A stretch of 15,209 nt of DNA. It comes from Bacteroidales bacterium UBA1800 (GTDB lineage: Bacteria; Bacteroidota; Bacteroidia; Bacteroidales; VadinHA17). Numbering within the stretch: the first letter of the stretch is position 1; each line of letters begins with the position of its first letter. The notes under the pieces are model-generated. The model did no database searches. It had not been told where the DNA came from and saw only the letters and a list, made by a program, of their open reading frames with translations. Positions 8,901 to 14,257 of the stretch are shown here, piece by piece. The stretch is from assembly GCA_002319915.1 (NCBI GenBank), contig DCFQ01000086.1:8294-23502 (forward strand). Direction: 5' to 3'. A program made the position numbers and the translations under genes.

Positions 8901-9716
8901 TACAGGGTCTCCTCGGAACCAAATTATGATTACCTGGCATTCAAGCTGAACGGAGTTGAAGTATTCCGCCAATCGGGTGAAATACCCTGGACAAGAGCCG
9001 GTTTCCTTCTTGACAAAGGGCTCAATAAGCTTGAATGGACCTATTCCAAAGATAACTCCGTTTCGCAGGGTGCGGATGCGGGATGGATTGACCTGATCGA
9101 CTTCTCCGGAAGCTCACCCGTAAGCTTTGTTTCCAGGGACCTTGCCCTTGCCAGCATAGTATCCCCTGTTCAAAAAGATATTTTCGGCTTCGAACCTGTA
9201 ACGATCAGGATCCTGAACCATGGCAATGATACACTCAGGAGCTTTAACCTTGCCTATTCCGTAAATGACCGTACGCCCGTTTACCAGAGCTTTGAAAGCG
9301 ATCCGATAGCCCCCGAGGATTCGACCGAAGTGACATTTGAGAAACGTGCCGATATGGATATTAACGGGCAGTATAAGCTCACTGTTTTCGGATCCGGCAA
9401 TAATGACGATTATCTCCAGAATGACACCCTGAAGGTTGATCTGCTCAATAATGAAATAGAAGAGTCGGTGAATGCCTACCCAAACCCGTTCACCGACAGG
9501 ATCAATGTTAACCTGAATTCGAGATCCGGTTCAACCGCCCGTGTTCTTCTGATCAATGCTGCAGGCAAAGCCGTGATCAGTTTTGACACAGAGCTCACCG
9601 AAGGCGGTAACCAGATCGTTATTGATACAGGCAATATTGGTCCCTCATACTATATCCTTTCAATTACGAGCGGAACCATTTCAAAATCGGTGCCCCTGAT
9701 CAAGATCCGGCGTTGA
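5946..9716 (+). CDS. Gingipain-family (C25) cysteine protease with type IX secretion sorting domain
   Basis: A 1256-residue secreted, surface-associated cysteine endopeptidase of MEROPS family C25. The start is ATG 5946 rather than TTG 5943; a signal peptide follows (about 1-25, ending near ISVSGQ). Order of domains: C25 propeptide at about 30-230; catalytic domain at about 249-605, opening with MIIVTDTSFRKFIKPL and holding TGHG with H453 and SNACRTA with C486, a spacing of 33 as in RgpB, and closing with YSLLGDPSI; an Ig-like domain at about 605-690; two beta-rich repeats, each with an acidic loop and FGET or PGET (from about 701 and 817); a jelly-roll or adhesin-like domain at about 920-1060; a CARDB-like domain at about 1065-1170; and a Por/T9SS type A C-terminal domain from about 1176 (NAYPNPF) to the end. 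Both catalytic residues are present, so it should be active after export and maturation. Substrate specificity cannot be read. No T9SS machinery genes are in the window. Confidence 0.93.
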   Translation: MYLGKGRRSISIVAFLIVQISVSGQTGKSFKYRFNDNLQKNDVVVLDRALVIDYALPELNIEDLTNASGTFYRLSVPGHFSSSVPGKPELPVFSRIIAVPENAVPVIRIIGVKSVKLIPSKQNLRGVLYPSQESETKQEEKKKTEFAIDRKLYRTKGLIRSDTVTITKLGKIRGKQLASLSISPVRYDPGSNTLEVITSMKVEVAYKGASGELFNTPEPESPLFSEILEKGVVNYYPSETITGYTDQPVEMIIVTDTSFRKFIKPLIDWKIQKGYKIDVLYRGEGATGHSYSEIKDAVSAIYNSSRSTGYPPEYLLIIGDINKVPYYGSGYITDMYYGEFDGEGDYFPDMFIGRIPASDTNAVKSSVQKIIQYERFEFADTNKFYTNALTIAGKDATYSSYMNGQIRYAVTNYMTPSNNINEFHFYYPDGYTKKDSVMKLLSGGLSFLNYTGHGSATAWLHLDIKSADVKNFNNTNMYPFVISNACRTASFNDTASLGNKMVTVPGKGAIGFIGCSNDSYWDEDFYWAVGAGIPGENPKYSDTGPGAYDRWFHTHGELPSGWYTTMGQVNYAGNLAVSSSTSSRKKYYWETYSLLGDPSIIPVVGTPKSFQVSLPDTIPNGMTSLSFNVEPFSYIAVSHFNVLWDAKYASPSGSVTLSMPGYSNDSCLVVITGQNHKPLIRTIHISDVKKEYINLTNQGLDDEDGNNNGRADFGETLSLNLKINNLGLTDAANLTATISSTSPWVTVNSNFAYIGILKAKSDTTLNGLLRLTLSNNVPDLGIVTIDLILKDSKVQKKYKIDITVHSPRLEIINCLIDDSQSGNRNSIADPGETFNLVFQVRNMGTSSTSGQFSLESLNEELMIPDQNVKSGVLQFGEVSEIPVLVKLADDARFGDFIRVSSVLDCTPFIVNKNFAFRVGRVRESFEASSFRVFPWINISSIPWVISRSSSVDGSLSAHSGAISHNGTSLLMIRAFYGEPDSVTFYYRVSSEPNYDYLAFKLNGVEVFRQSGEIPWTRAGFLLDKGLNKLEWTYSKDNSVSQGADAGWIDLIDFSGSSPVSFVSRDLALASIVSPVQKDIFGFEPVTIRILNHGNDTLRSFNLAYSVNDRTPVYQSFESDPIAPEDSTEVTFEKRADMDINGQYKLTVFGSGNNDDYLQNDTLKVDLLNNEIEESVNAYPNPFTDRINVNLNSRSGSTARVLLINAAGKAVISFDTELTEGGNQIVIDTGNIGPSYYILSITSGTISKSVPLIKIRR

Positions 9717-9727
9717 ATGATATTTGC

Positions 9728-9735
9728 TACCTTTG
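9728..9735 (+). promoter_or_regulatory. Candidate Bacteroidota -7 element upstream of the HD-domain gene
   Basis: TACCTTTG matches the Bacteroidota -7 consensus TAnnTTTG exactly and lies 25 bases before the ATG at 9761, a sensible distance for a short leader. There is no good TTTG about 19 bases upstream (the region is the 3' end of the protease gene), so the call rests on the -7 match and position alone. If real, the HD-domain gene is transcribed separately from the protease. Confidence 0.45.
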
Positions 9736-9760
9736 AAATTTCTCAAATAAATCATGAATT

Positions 9761-10339
9761 ATGACCGGGTATGTACCATCTCGACAGGATGCGCTGACGC
9801 TACTGAAACAATACAATAAATCGGAGAGCCTTCTTAAGCATGCTTATGCGGTTGAAGGTGTTATGAGATATCTGGCAAGAAAGGCGGGAGAGGATGAGGA
9901 AAAGTGGGGAATTATAGGCCTTATCCATGACCTGGATTATGAAATGTATCCTGATCAGCACTGTAAGATGACGGAAAAGATCCTGCGGGAAAATGAGTGG
10001 CCTGAAGAATATATACGAGCCGTCCTGAGTCACGGCTGGGGTCTTGCTTCCGATGTTGAACCGGTTACCAGGCTGGAGAAGACAATTTATGCAGTCGACG
10101 AGCTGACAGGCCTTGTGGCAACCAGCGCCCTGGTACGGCCAGCAAAAAGTGTGCTCGACATGGAAGCCAGGTCAGTGAAAAAGAAATGGAACGACAAGCG
10201 TTTTGCGGCAGGAGTCGATGGGTCTGTAATAGAAAAGGGAGCCTCTATGCTGGGTGTTTCTCTCGACGAGCTGATCACCGACTGCATAATGGGGATGAGG
10301 GAGGTTGCAGAGGCAACCGGGTTAAAGGGGACATTATAG
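9761..10339 (+). CDS. HD-superfamily metal-dependent hydrolase
   Basis: A 192-residue cytoplasmic protein of the HD phosphohydrolase superfamily (small COG2316-like group). HAYAVE gives ligand H27, GLIHDLDYE gives the H56-D57 pair, further histidines are H67 and H91 (LSHGWG), and AVDELTG supplies D113. That is H-HD-H-H-D, the pattern of a possibly two-metal HD site. A C-terminal helical region carries a basic KKKWNDKR stretch. No signal peptide or fused regulatory domain. ATG 9761 is chosen because the nearby ATG at 9754 is in a frame that stops quickly. It follows the C25 protease by 44 bases on the same strand, but with its own candidate -7 element between. HD proteins of this size hydrolyse nucleotides, dinucleotides or other phosphoesters; the substrate cannot be inferred from sequence or neighbours. 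Confidence 0.85.
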   Translation: MTGYVPSRQDALTLLKQYNKSESLLKHAYAVEGVMRYLARKAGEDEEKWGIIGLIHDLDYEMYPDQHCKMTEKILRENEWPEEYIRAVLSHGWGLASDVEPVTRLEKTIYAVDELTGLVATSALVRPAKSVLDMEARSVKKKWNDKRFAAGVDGSVIEKGASMLGVSLDELITDCIMGMREVAEATGLKGTL

Positions 10340-10358
10340 GAAAAGAAACTAGTTGTTG

Positions 10359-10428
10359 CACAGAGATCACAGAGAAATCACAGAGTTACACAGAGTTAAT
10401 TGCTTTAAACTCTATGCCACTCTGTGAT
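10359..10428. repeat. CACAGAG direct-repeat cluster with distal inverted arm
   Basis: The word CACAGAG begins at 10359, 10368, 10379 and 10389, with 9 to 11 base spacing, close to one helical turn. The last part is also an inverted repeat: ATCACAGAGT at 10377-10386 pairs perfectly with ACTCTGTGAT at 10419-10428, and inside it AGAGTT (10392-10397) can pair with AACTCT (10408-10413). It lies between the HD-domain gene and the convergent DUF1080 gene, where a bidirectional terminator or an intergenic repeat element would sit. There is a TTTTTAAA stretch just after the right arm, so a rho-independent terminator for the plus strand is possible. No coding potential. Confidence 0.7.
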
Positions 10429-10450
10429 AGTTTTTAAACAGATCTGAAAG

Positions 10451-10474
10451 AAAGATTAAAGCTCTTTAATCTTT
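10451..10474 (-). terminator. AT-rich palindrome across the DUF1080 stop codon, possible weak terminator
   Basis: AAAGATTAAAG at 10451-10461 and CTTTAATCTTT at 10464-10474 are perfect inverted copies separated by 2 bases. The element includes the last codons and stop of the minus-strand DUF1080 gene. The stem is AT-rich and the downstream minus-strand sequence (CTTTCAGATC) is only mildly T-rich, so terminator function is uncertain. Confidence 0.3.
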
Positions 10475-11187
10475 ATATTCCTGAACCAAACATCGTTCCC
10501 GTGATCCTGGAGCCCGATATAACCTTCATGGGCCGGATTTTGGAATCCCGGGAAATCCTTGAACTTTGAGTTCTCTATCAGCTTCTTCCAGTCTTCCGTC
10601 CAGAGGTGGAATTCGACCACATTGGCACCATTCTGTTTGAAAACGACCGTCCCCTGGTAGCAGAGGATGCCGGCCTGGTTCCATTCGCCTGCAGGTTTTG
10701 TATTCTGCGGGTTGGCAGGTATCAGGTCGTACAGCGATGCTGCCTTGCGGTCACCATTTACTCCGAGCTGAGCATCAGGATGCCTTTCATTGTCGAGGAC
10801 CTGAAATTCGAGGCCAGTTTTCCAGATCGGTTCATTCGGTATTTCCTGAGCAAGGATAAACACCCCGCTGTTACCACCCTCGGAAATTTTCCATTCAAAT
10901 GAGAGTTCGAAGTTGCTGAACTTCTTGTCATAAATAATATCACCTCCTCCGGGGCCGCCGGCTTCGCCGGATCCTGATCCCTTGCAGTGCAGCGCACCAT
11001 CCTGGATATCCCAGCCCTTGGACGGGAATGCCGTCGAATCGTATTTTCTCCATCCATCGGTTGACTTGCCGTCAAAAAGTGTGATCCATTTCTCCCCGGG
11101 AGCTGCTGCTTTTTTTCCTTTTGTTCCGCAGGAAGAAGCAAATCCAAGGACCAGGACACACGCCAGAATTACATTGATAAATTTCAT
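10456..11187 (-). CDS. DUF1080 (PF06439, 3-keto-disaccharide hydrolase-like) putative lipoprotein
   Basis: A 243-residue exported protein of family PF06439, a concanavalin-like beta-sandwich fold named 3-keto-disaccharide hydrolase. Some members act on 3-keto sugars by elimination or hydrolysis of the glycosidic bond. The N-terminus MKFINVILACVLVLGF is a signal; ASSC puts a lipidated cysteine at C20, followed by a flexible GTKGKKAAAPG linker, so it is probably anchored in a membrane. Family motifs: ITLFDGKSTDGWRKYD at 35-50, WDIQDGALHCKG at 59-70, KFSNFELSFEWKISEGGNSGVFI at about 89-111, LEFQVLDNERHPDA at about 126-139, and IGLQDHGNDVWFRNIKIKEL at the C-terminus, which is the characteristic end of the family. 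It lies 86 bases downstream of the Gfo/Idh/MocA gene on the same strand, with a strong palindrome in the gap. Family is firm; the exact reaction is inferred from family and neighbours. Confidence 0.88.
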   Translation of the reverse strand: MKFINVILACVLVLGFASSCGTKGKKAAAPGEKWITLFDGKSTDGWRKYDSTAFPSKGWDIQDGALHCKGSGSGEAGGPGGGDIIYDKKFSNFELSFEWKISEGGNSGVFILAQEIPNEPIWKTGLEFQVLDNERHPDAQLGVNGDRKAASLYDLIPANPQNTKPAGEWNQAGILCYQGTVVFKQNGANVVEFHLWTEDWKKLIENSKFKDFPGFQNPAHEGYIGLQDHGNDVWFRNIKIKEL

Positions 11188-11220
11188 GGTGATTCGTAGT
11201 ATTAGGTTTGTTTAATATAA

Positions 11221-11250
11221 TGCAGAGACGGAAAATATCCCGTCTCTGCA
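11221..11250. repeat. Perfect GAGACG-type palindrome (REP-like or terminator hairpin)
   Basis: TGCAGAGACGG at 11221-11231 and CCGTCTCTGCA at 11240-11250 form an 11-base-pair perfect stem around the 8-base loop AAAATATC. It lies between the Gfo/Idh/MocA gene and the downstream DUF1080 gene. From memory, intergenic palindromes with a GAGACG...CGTCTC stem and an AT-rich middle recur in many Bacteroidota (and cyanobacterial) genomes, so this is more likely a dispersed REP-like element than a gene-specific signal. It could still attenuate or process the transcript. The plus-strand flank GATAAAAAATTC and minus-strand flank TTATATTAAAC are not clear T-tracts. Confidence 0.7.
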
Positions 11251-11273
11251 GATAAAAAATTCACGCAAATCAA

Positions 11274-12764
11274 TTATGCGGGCATTTCCGGCAATGTCCA
11301 GCCGCCCTGCCTGTAGGTATGTTTCACCATTTCTGCGGCAAATGTGCGGGCGTTCATCGGGTCGGTCCATTTCCTGTCGAATCTCGGGTCACCGTCGACG
11401 ATTGTGAACCTGTCTTCAGTAACGATCCTGATCGAGTCATTCTCGCCGATATTTGTGAACTCCATCTTTTCGCCGTTCCATTCAAGTTCCTTGTTAAGGG
11501 CCTGGAGTCTGACAGCAAGCACTCCCATTACAACCATTTCGTTGAACGGACCAGCTTCCGAGAAGTCTGATTTGGTCGGGACCCTGCTTTCCGGGCTCTC
11601 TTTGCATGCCCTTACCCAGTCCATTTCGTGGGTTGTGGTAACCCTTCTTTCAGTCTTCGGAACATTTGCAGGAACCCTTCCTGACAGCAGCCACGGGTCT
11701 CTGCCATAGCAACCGCAGATGAGCTTATCCTTTGTACCATGGAATATCACTCCGCCGCCGCCATTGTTCATATCTTTTCCGGCCGGCCAGCCAGCAGGTT
11801 TCGGAGGCTCGAGCCCGCCGTCATACCAGATTACTTCCACTTCGGGGAGTTTCATCTTGGAGCCTTTCGCAGCAACTCTCTCGGGATACACCAGGCGAAC
11901 CATCTGGGCATTGGGAGCGCAGTCAGTAAGAAGAAGGGTTGAGCTTCCCTGTGCCTTGATCGGGTATTTCAACTTAAGACCCTTGAATACCGGGTGAAGG
12001 ATATGGCAGGCCATGTCGCCGAGAGCGCCGGTTCCGAAATCCCACCAGCCGCGCCAGTTCCACGGTGTATAAAGGCTGTTGTACGGACGCATCTTTGCCG
12101 GTCCGATAAATAGATCCCAGTTGAGTGTGTCGGGAACCCACTCACCCTTTGGAACATTGAGTCCCTGTGGCCAGATAGGACGGTCAGTGAATGATTCAAC
12201 TTTCTTTACATCACCGATCTCACCATTCTGCAGCCATTCAACAGTAAGGTTGACACCTTCGCCTGATGACCCCTGGTTCCCCATCTGCGTGGCAACCTTG
12301 TATTTTGCAGCAAGTTTGGTCAGCAGTCTTGATTCATAAACCGAATGGGTCAGAGGTTTCTGAACATAAACATGCTTCCCCATGGTTATGGCATTTGAAG
12401 CAACAATACAATGGGAGTGGTCGGCAGTTGCAACAATAACTGCGTCGATCGACTTGCCCATCTCCTCGTACATCTTGCGCCAGTCCCAGTAACGCTTTGC
12501 ATTGGGATTTGCTTCAAAGACCTTCTTTGCATATCCCCAGTCTACATCGCATAATGCAACAATGTTTTCAGTCGGTGCAACTGCCTTCAGGTTTGAGTTA
12601 CCCATGCCACCAATCCCGACGACAGCAATATTGAGCTTATCGCTTGGTGCTTTGTGACCAAAACCACTAATCACATTTCCGGGAAGAATGGTCAGGCCGG
12701 CGGCTACTGCCCCTGTTCTTCCAATGAAATCTCTGCGGGTAAGGTTGTTCGATTTTTCTTTCAT
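11274..12764 (-). CDS. Gfo/Idh/MocA family NAD(P)-dependent oxidoreductase with Tat signal
   Basis: A 496-residue sugar oxidoreductase. The N-terminus carries a twin-arginine signal, TRRDFIG at 9-15, followed by a hydrophobic stretch to about residue 32, so it is probably folded with cofactor and exported. The Rossmann domain starts at about 44 with IAVVGIGGMG (dinucleotide loop G50-G55); CDVD at 72-75 ends the second strand, and VYVQKPLTH gives the family lysine K136 (QKP, where many members have EKP). WWDFGTGALGDMACHILHP supplies D250, H254 and H257 as the likely catalytic and substrate-binding residues. The C-terminal part matches the long bacterial type (C2-like domain) common in secreted members. 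Family members oxidise sugars or related polyols; between two DUF1080 genes, a 3-keto-sugar-forming role is plausible. A candidate promoter sits in the 103-base gap upstream. Substrate is not determined. Confidence 0.9.
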   Translation of the reverse strand: MKEKSNNLTRRDFIGRTGAVAAGLTILPGNVISGFGHKAPSDKLNIAVVGIGGMGNSNLKAVAPTENIVALCDVDWGYAKKVFEANPNAKRYWDWRKMYEEMGKSIDAVIVATADHSHCIVASNAITMGKHVYVQKPLTHSVYESRLLTKLAAKYKVATQMGNQGSSGEGVNLTVEWLQNGEIGDVKKVESFTDRPIWPQGLNVPKGEWVPDTLNWDLFIGPAKMRPYNSLYTPWNWRGWWDFGTGALGDMACHILHPVFKGLKLKYPIKAQGSSTLLLTDCAPNAQMVRLVYPERVAAKGSKMKLPEVEVIWYDGGLEPPKPAGWPAGKDMNNGGGGVIFHGTKDKLICGCYGRDPWLLSGRVPANVPKTERRVTTTHEMDWVRACKESPESRVPTKSDFSEAGPFNEMVVMGVLAVRLQALNKELEWNGEKMEFTNIGENDSIRIVTEDRFTIVDGDPRFDRKWTDPMNARTFAAEMVKHTYRQGGWTLPEMPA

Positions 12765-12806
12765 CTTAGGCTATTTTAAGTTTAATTAAGATTTGATTAT
12801 GATATG

Positions 12807-12837
12807 TAAATGTATTAATTACAGCGGTATTTTCATA
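12807..12837 (-). promoter_or_regulatory. Weak candidate promoter upstream of the Gfo/Idh/MocA gene
   Basis: On the minus strand TATG (12837-12834), 19 bases, then TACATTTA (12814-12807) resembles the Bacteroidota TTTG-N19-TAnnTTTG promoter with one mismatch in each box. It lies 42 bases upstream of the start codon at 12764, in an AT-rich gap where chance matches are easy. If not a promoter, the gene is read from the upstream DUF1080 promoter. Confidence 0.25.
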
Positions 12838-12867
12838 AAATTCTTTATGATGCCTCTTTCAGAAATT

Positions 12868-13656
12868 TCAAAGTTCCCTGATCCATATATTCCTGAATGC
12901 GACGGGATTACCATGATCCTGCAGCACAACCGGCCCCGGGCCATGTTTCTTCACTGAATACTCAGGAATCCCGATATACAGGGTTGGTCCACGCAGACTG
13001 ACATTGTTCTGGATCAACACTCCGTTCTGAATGACTGTCACCCGCGGAGGAGTAAAATAGACAGTGCTGTCATTCCCAAAACGCGGAGCGGTATAAATTA
13101 CATCATATGACTGCCATTCACCTGGTTTCCTGCAAACATTCACCATGGGAGCATACTGCTTATAAAGGCTTCCTGCCTGACCCTGCCTGTAGGTCCTGTT
13201 ATTGTAGCTGTCGAGTACCTGGATCTCATAGAGGCCCTGCAGGTAAACACCGCTGTTGCCCCTTCCCTGGCCGTCTCCCGACACCTCGGAAGGAGTTTTC
13301 CATTCAATATGAAGCTGGAAATCATTAAATGTCCTTTTTGTCTGAACCACGCCTGATCCCTTCACACAGACAAGTGATCCGTCCTTTACGATCCATTTGG
13401 TCGGATTTCCCCTGCTGTCAACCCATTCCTTGTTCACATCGGTTCCATCGAACAGCACAATTGCATCAGAAGGCGGCATACCTGGCTGGTCCCCGGGGGT
13501 GATCACAGATACCTCGGGCTCCCATACTTCGGTCATCTGAGGCGTCATCGGGGCCGGTTGTTTCTGATATCCCGGAGGCATATCCTTCTGCTGTTCCTGG
13601 GCCAGTGAAAGAACTGGCACGCATATGAGCGCACAAAAAAGCATTCTGTATTTCAT
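12868..13656 (-). CDS. Secreted DUF1080 (PF06439) protein, long N-terminal variant
   Basis: A 262-residue exported PF06439 protein. Signal peptide MKYRMLFCALICVPVLSLAQ, cut near residue 20; no lipobox cysteine, so it is probably soluble in the periplasm or secreted. A proline-rich segment (about 25-62, including TEVWEPEVSVITPG) precedes the fold. Family motifs: IVLFDGTDVNKEWVD at 66-80, WIVKDGSLVCVKGSG at 88-102, FNDFQLHIEWKTP at 110-122, GNSGVYLQGLYEIQVLDS at 133-150, and LQDHGNPVAFRNIWIREL at the end. It keeps the same ordered motifs as the DUF1080 lipoprotein at 10456-11187, but the two are far apart in sequence, so they are distinct subfamilies rather than a recent duplication. It is the first gene of the minus-strand DUF1080-Gfo-DUF1080 set, with a good candidate promoter just upstream. 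Confidence 0.88.
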   Translation of the reverse strand: MKYRMLFCALICVPVLSLAQEQQKDMPPGYQKQPAPMTPQMTEVWEPEVSVITPGDQPGMPPSDAIVLFDGTDVNKEWVDSRGNPTKWIVKDGSLVCVKGSGVVQTKRTFNDFQLHIEWKTPSEVSGDGQGRGNSGVYLQGLYEIQVLDSYNNRTYRQGQAGSLYKQYAPMVNVCRKPGEWQSYDVIYTAPRFGNDSTVYFTPPRVTVIQNGVLIQNNVSLRGPTLYIGIPEYSVKKHGPGPVVLQDHGNPVAFRNIWIREL

Positions 13657-13683
13657 ATATTCTTATTTTTGTTAAACAATTGA

Positions 13684-13714
13684 TAAAATTAAAAATATTA
13701 TACTTAAAGTCAAA
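13684..13714 (-). promoter_or_regulatory. Candidate Bacteroidota promoter for the DUF1080-Gfo-DUF1080 unit
   Basis: On the minus strand TTTG (13714-13711), exactly 19 bases, then TAATTTTA (13691-13684). This fits the Bacteroidota -33/-7 pattern TTTG-N19-TAnnTTTG with one mismatch, in the last base. The -7 box is 27 bases from the start codon at 13656, leaving a leader of about 20 bases. The setting, a divergent intergenic region, supports it. Confidence 0.45.
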
Positions 13715-13774
13715 CTGATTTGCAGTCCGGTCACCGTGAAAAATTGTTAAATAACCAACAGAACCAGCAGACAA

Positions 13775-14254
13775 ATGGGCACAGAAAAGGAAAGGTTTAT
13801 GCTTGAGCCAGTTAATGAGAACAGGTTTGTGAGGATAATCCAGGTTGCATTCGGAATTATATGCATTATAGTAGCCCTGGTCTGGGTTGTTCTGAACTTT
13901 ACGACCTTTAATCAGACAACAACTGTCTGGATCACGATAATTTTCCTGTCAGGCTTCGGCTATTTCCAGATCGTATCCGGCCTTGGCAAGGCTACCCGGT
14001 TTGTCGAATTCCGGAAATCTGAAGTCTTTATTAAGCCTCATTCCCTCCTTCCGGTCAGGAGAATATTGAACTCCGAGATCGACAGGATCGAAATATATCC
14101 CCTTTCCATAGTATTTCTGCTGCAATCAGGAAGGAAAGCAGTACTGAGATTCGGGGTTAGCAATACAGAGATAATTTCCCAGGTTAAAGACGGTACCGAG
14201 GAATTTGCCGACAAGAACGGCCTGAACCTGAGCTTTCAGAAGGAAGACCTGTAA
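13775..14254 (+). CDS. Two-helix membrane protein with C-terminal beta-rich domain, unknown function
   Basis: A 159-residue protein I do not recognise by name. Two hydrophobic helices at about 20-41 and 50-70 are joined by a short polar turn; a soluble tail of about 85 residues follows (FVEFRKSEVFIKPHSLLPVRR...). Its alternating beta-strand pattern, with IDRIEIYPLSIVFLLQSGRK and VLRFGVSN, resembles the small bacterial PH-like domains often placed after two transmembrane helices. That is inference from pattern only. The start at ATG 13775 has an in-frame alternative at 13799 (MLEPVNENRF); neither has a Shine-Dalgarno site. It is transcribed away from the DUF1080 unit and ends 3 bases from the stop of the convergent VCBS gene. 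Base composition matches its neighbours. Function unknown. Confidence 0.7.
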   Translation: MGTEKERFMLEPVNENRFVRIIQVAFGIICIIVALVWVVLNFTTFNQTTTVWITIIFLSGFGYFQIVSGLGKATRFVEFRKSEVFIKPHSLLPVRRILNSEIDRIEIYPLSIVFLLQSGRKAVLRFGVSNTEIISQVKDGTEEFADKNGLNLSFQKEDL

Positions 14255-14257
14255 CGG

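Noticed and set aside
10359..10428. Possible CRISPR array
   Set aside because: The repeat unit is 7 bases with 2-4 base gaps, far from the 24-40 base repeats and similar spacers of CRISPR, and no cas gene is nearby.
11221..11250. Standard rho-independent terminator
   Set aside because: The stem is strong, but neither flank has a clear run of T residues after it, and it lies between two codirectional genes of a likely unit; the REP-like reading is preferred but termination is not excluded.
11344..11709. Plus-strand open frame opposite the Gfo/Idh/MocA gene
   Set aside because: Low-complexity serine and leucine composition, antisense to a confidently assigned enzyme.
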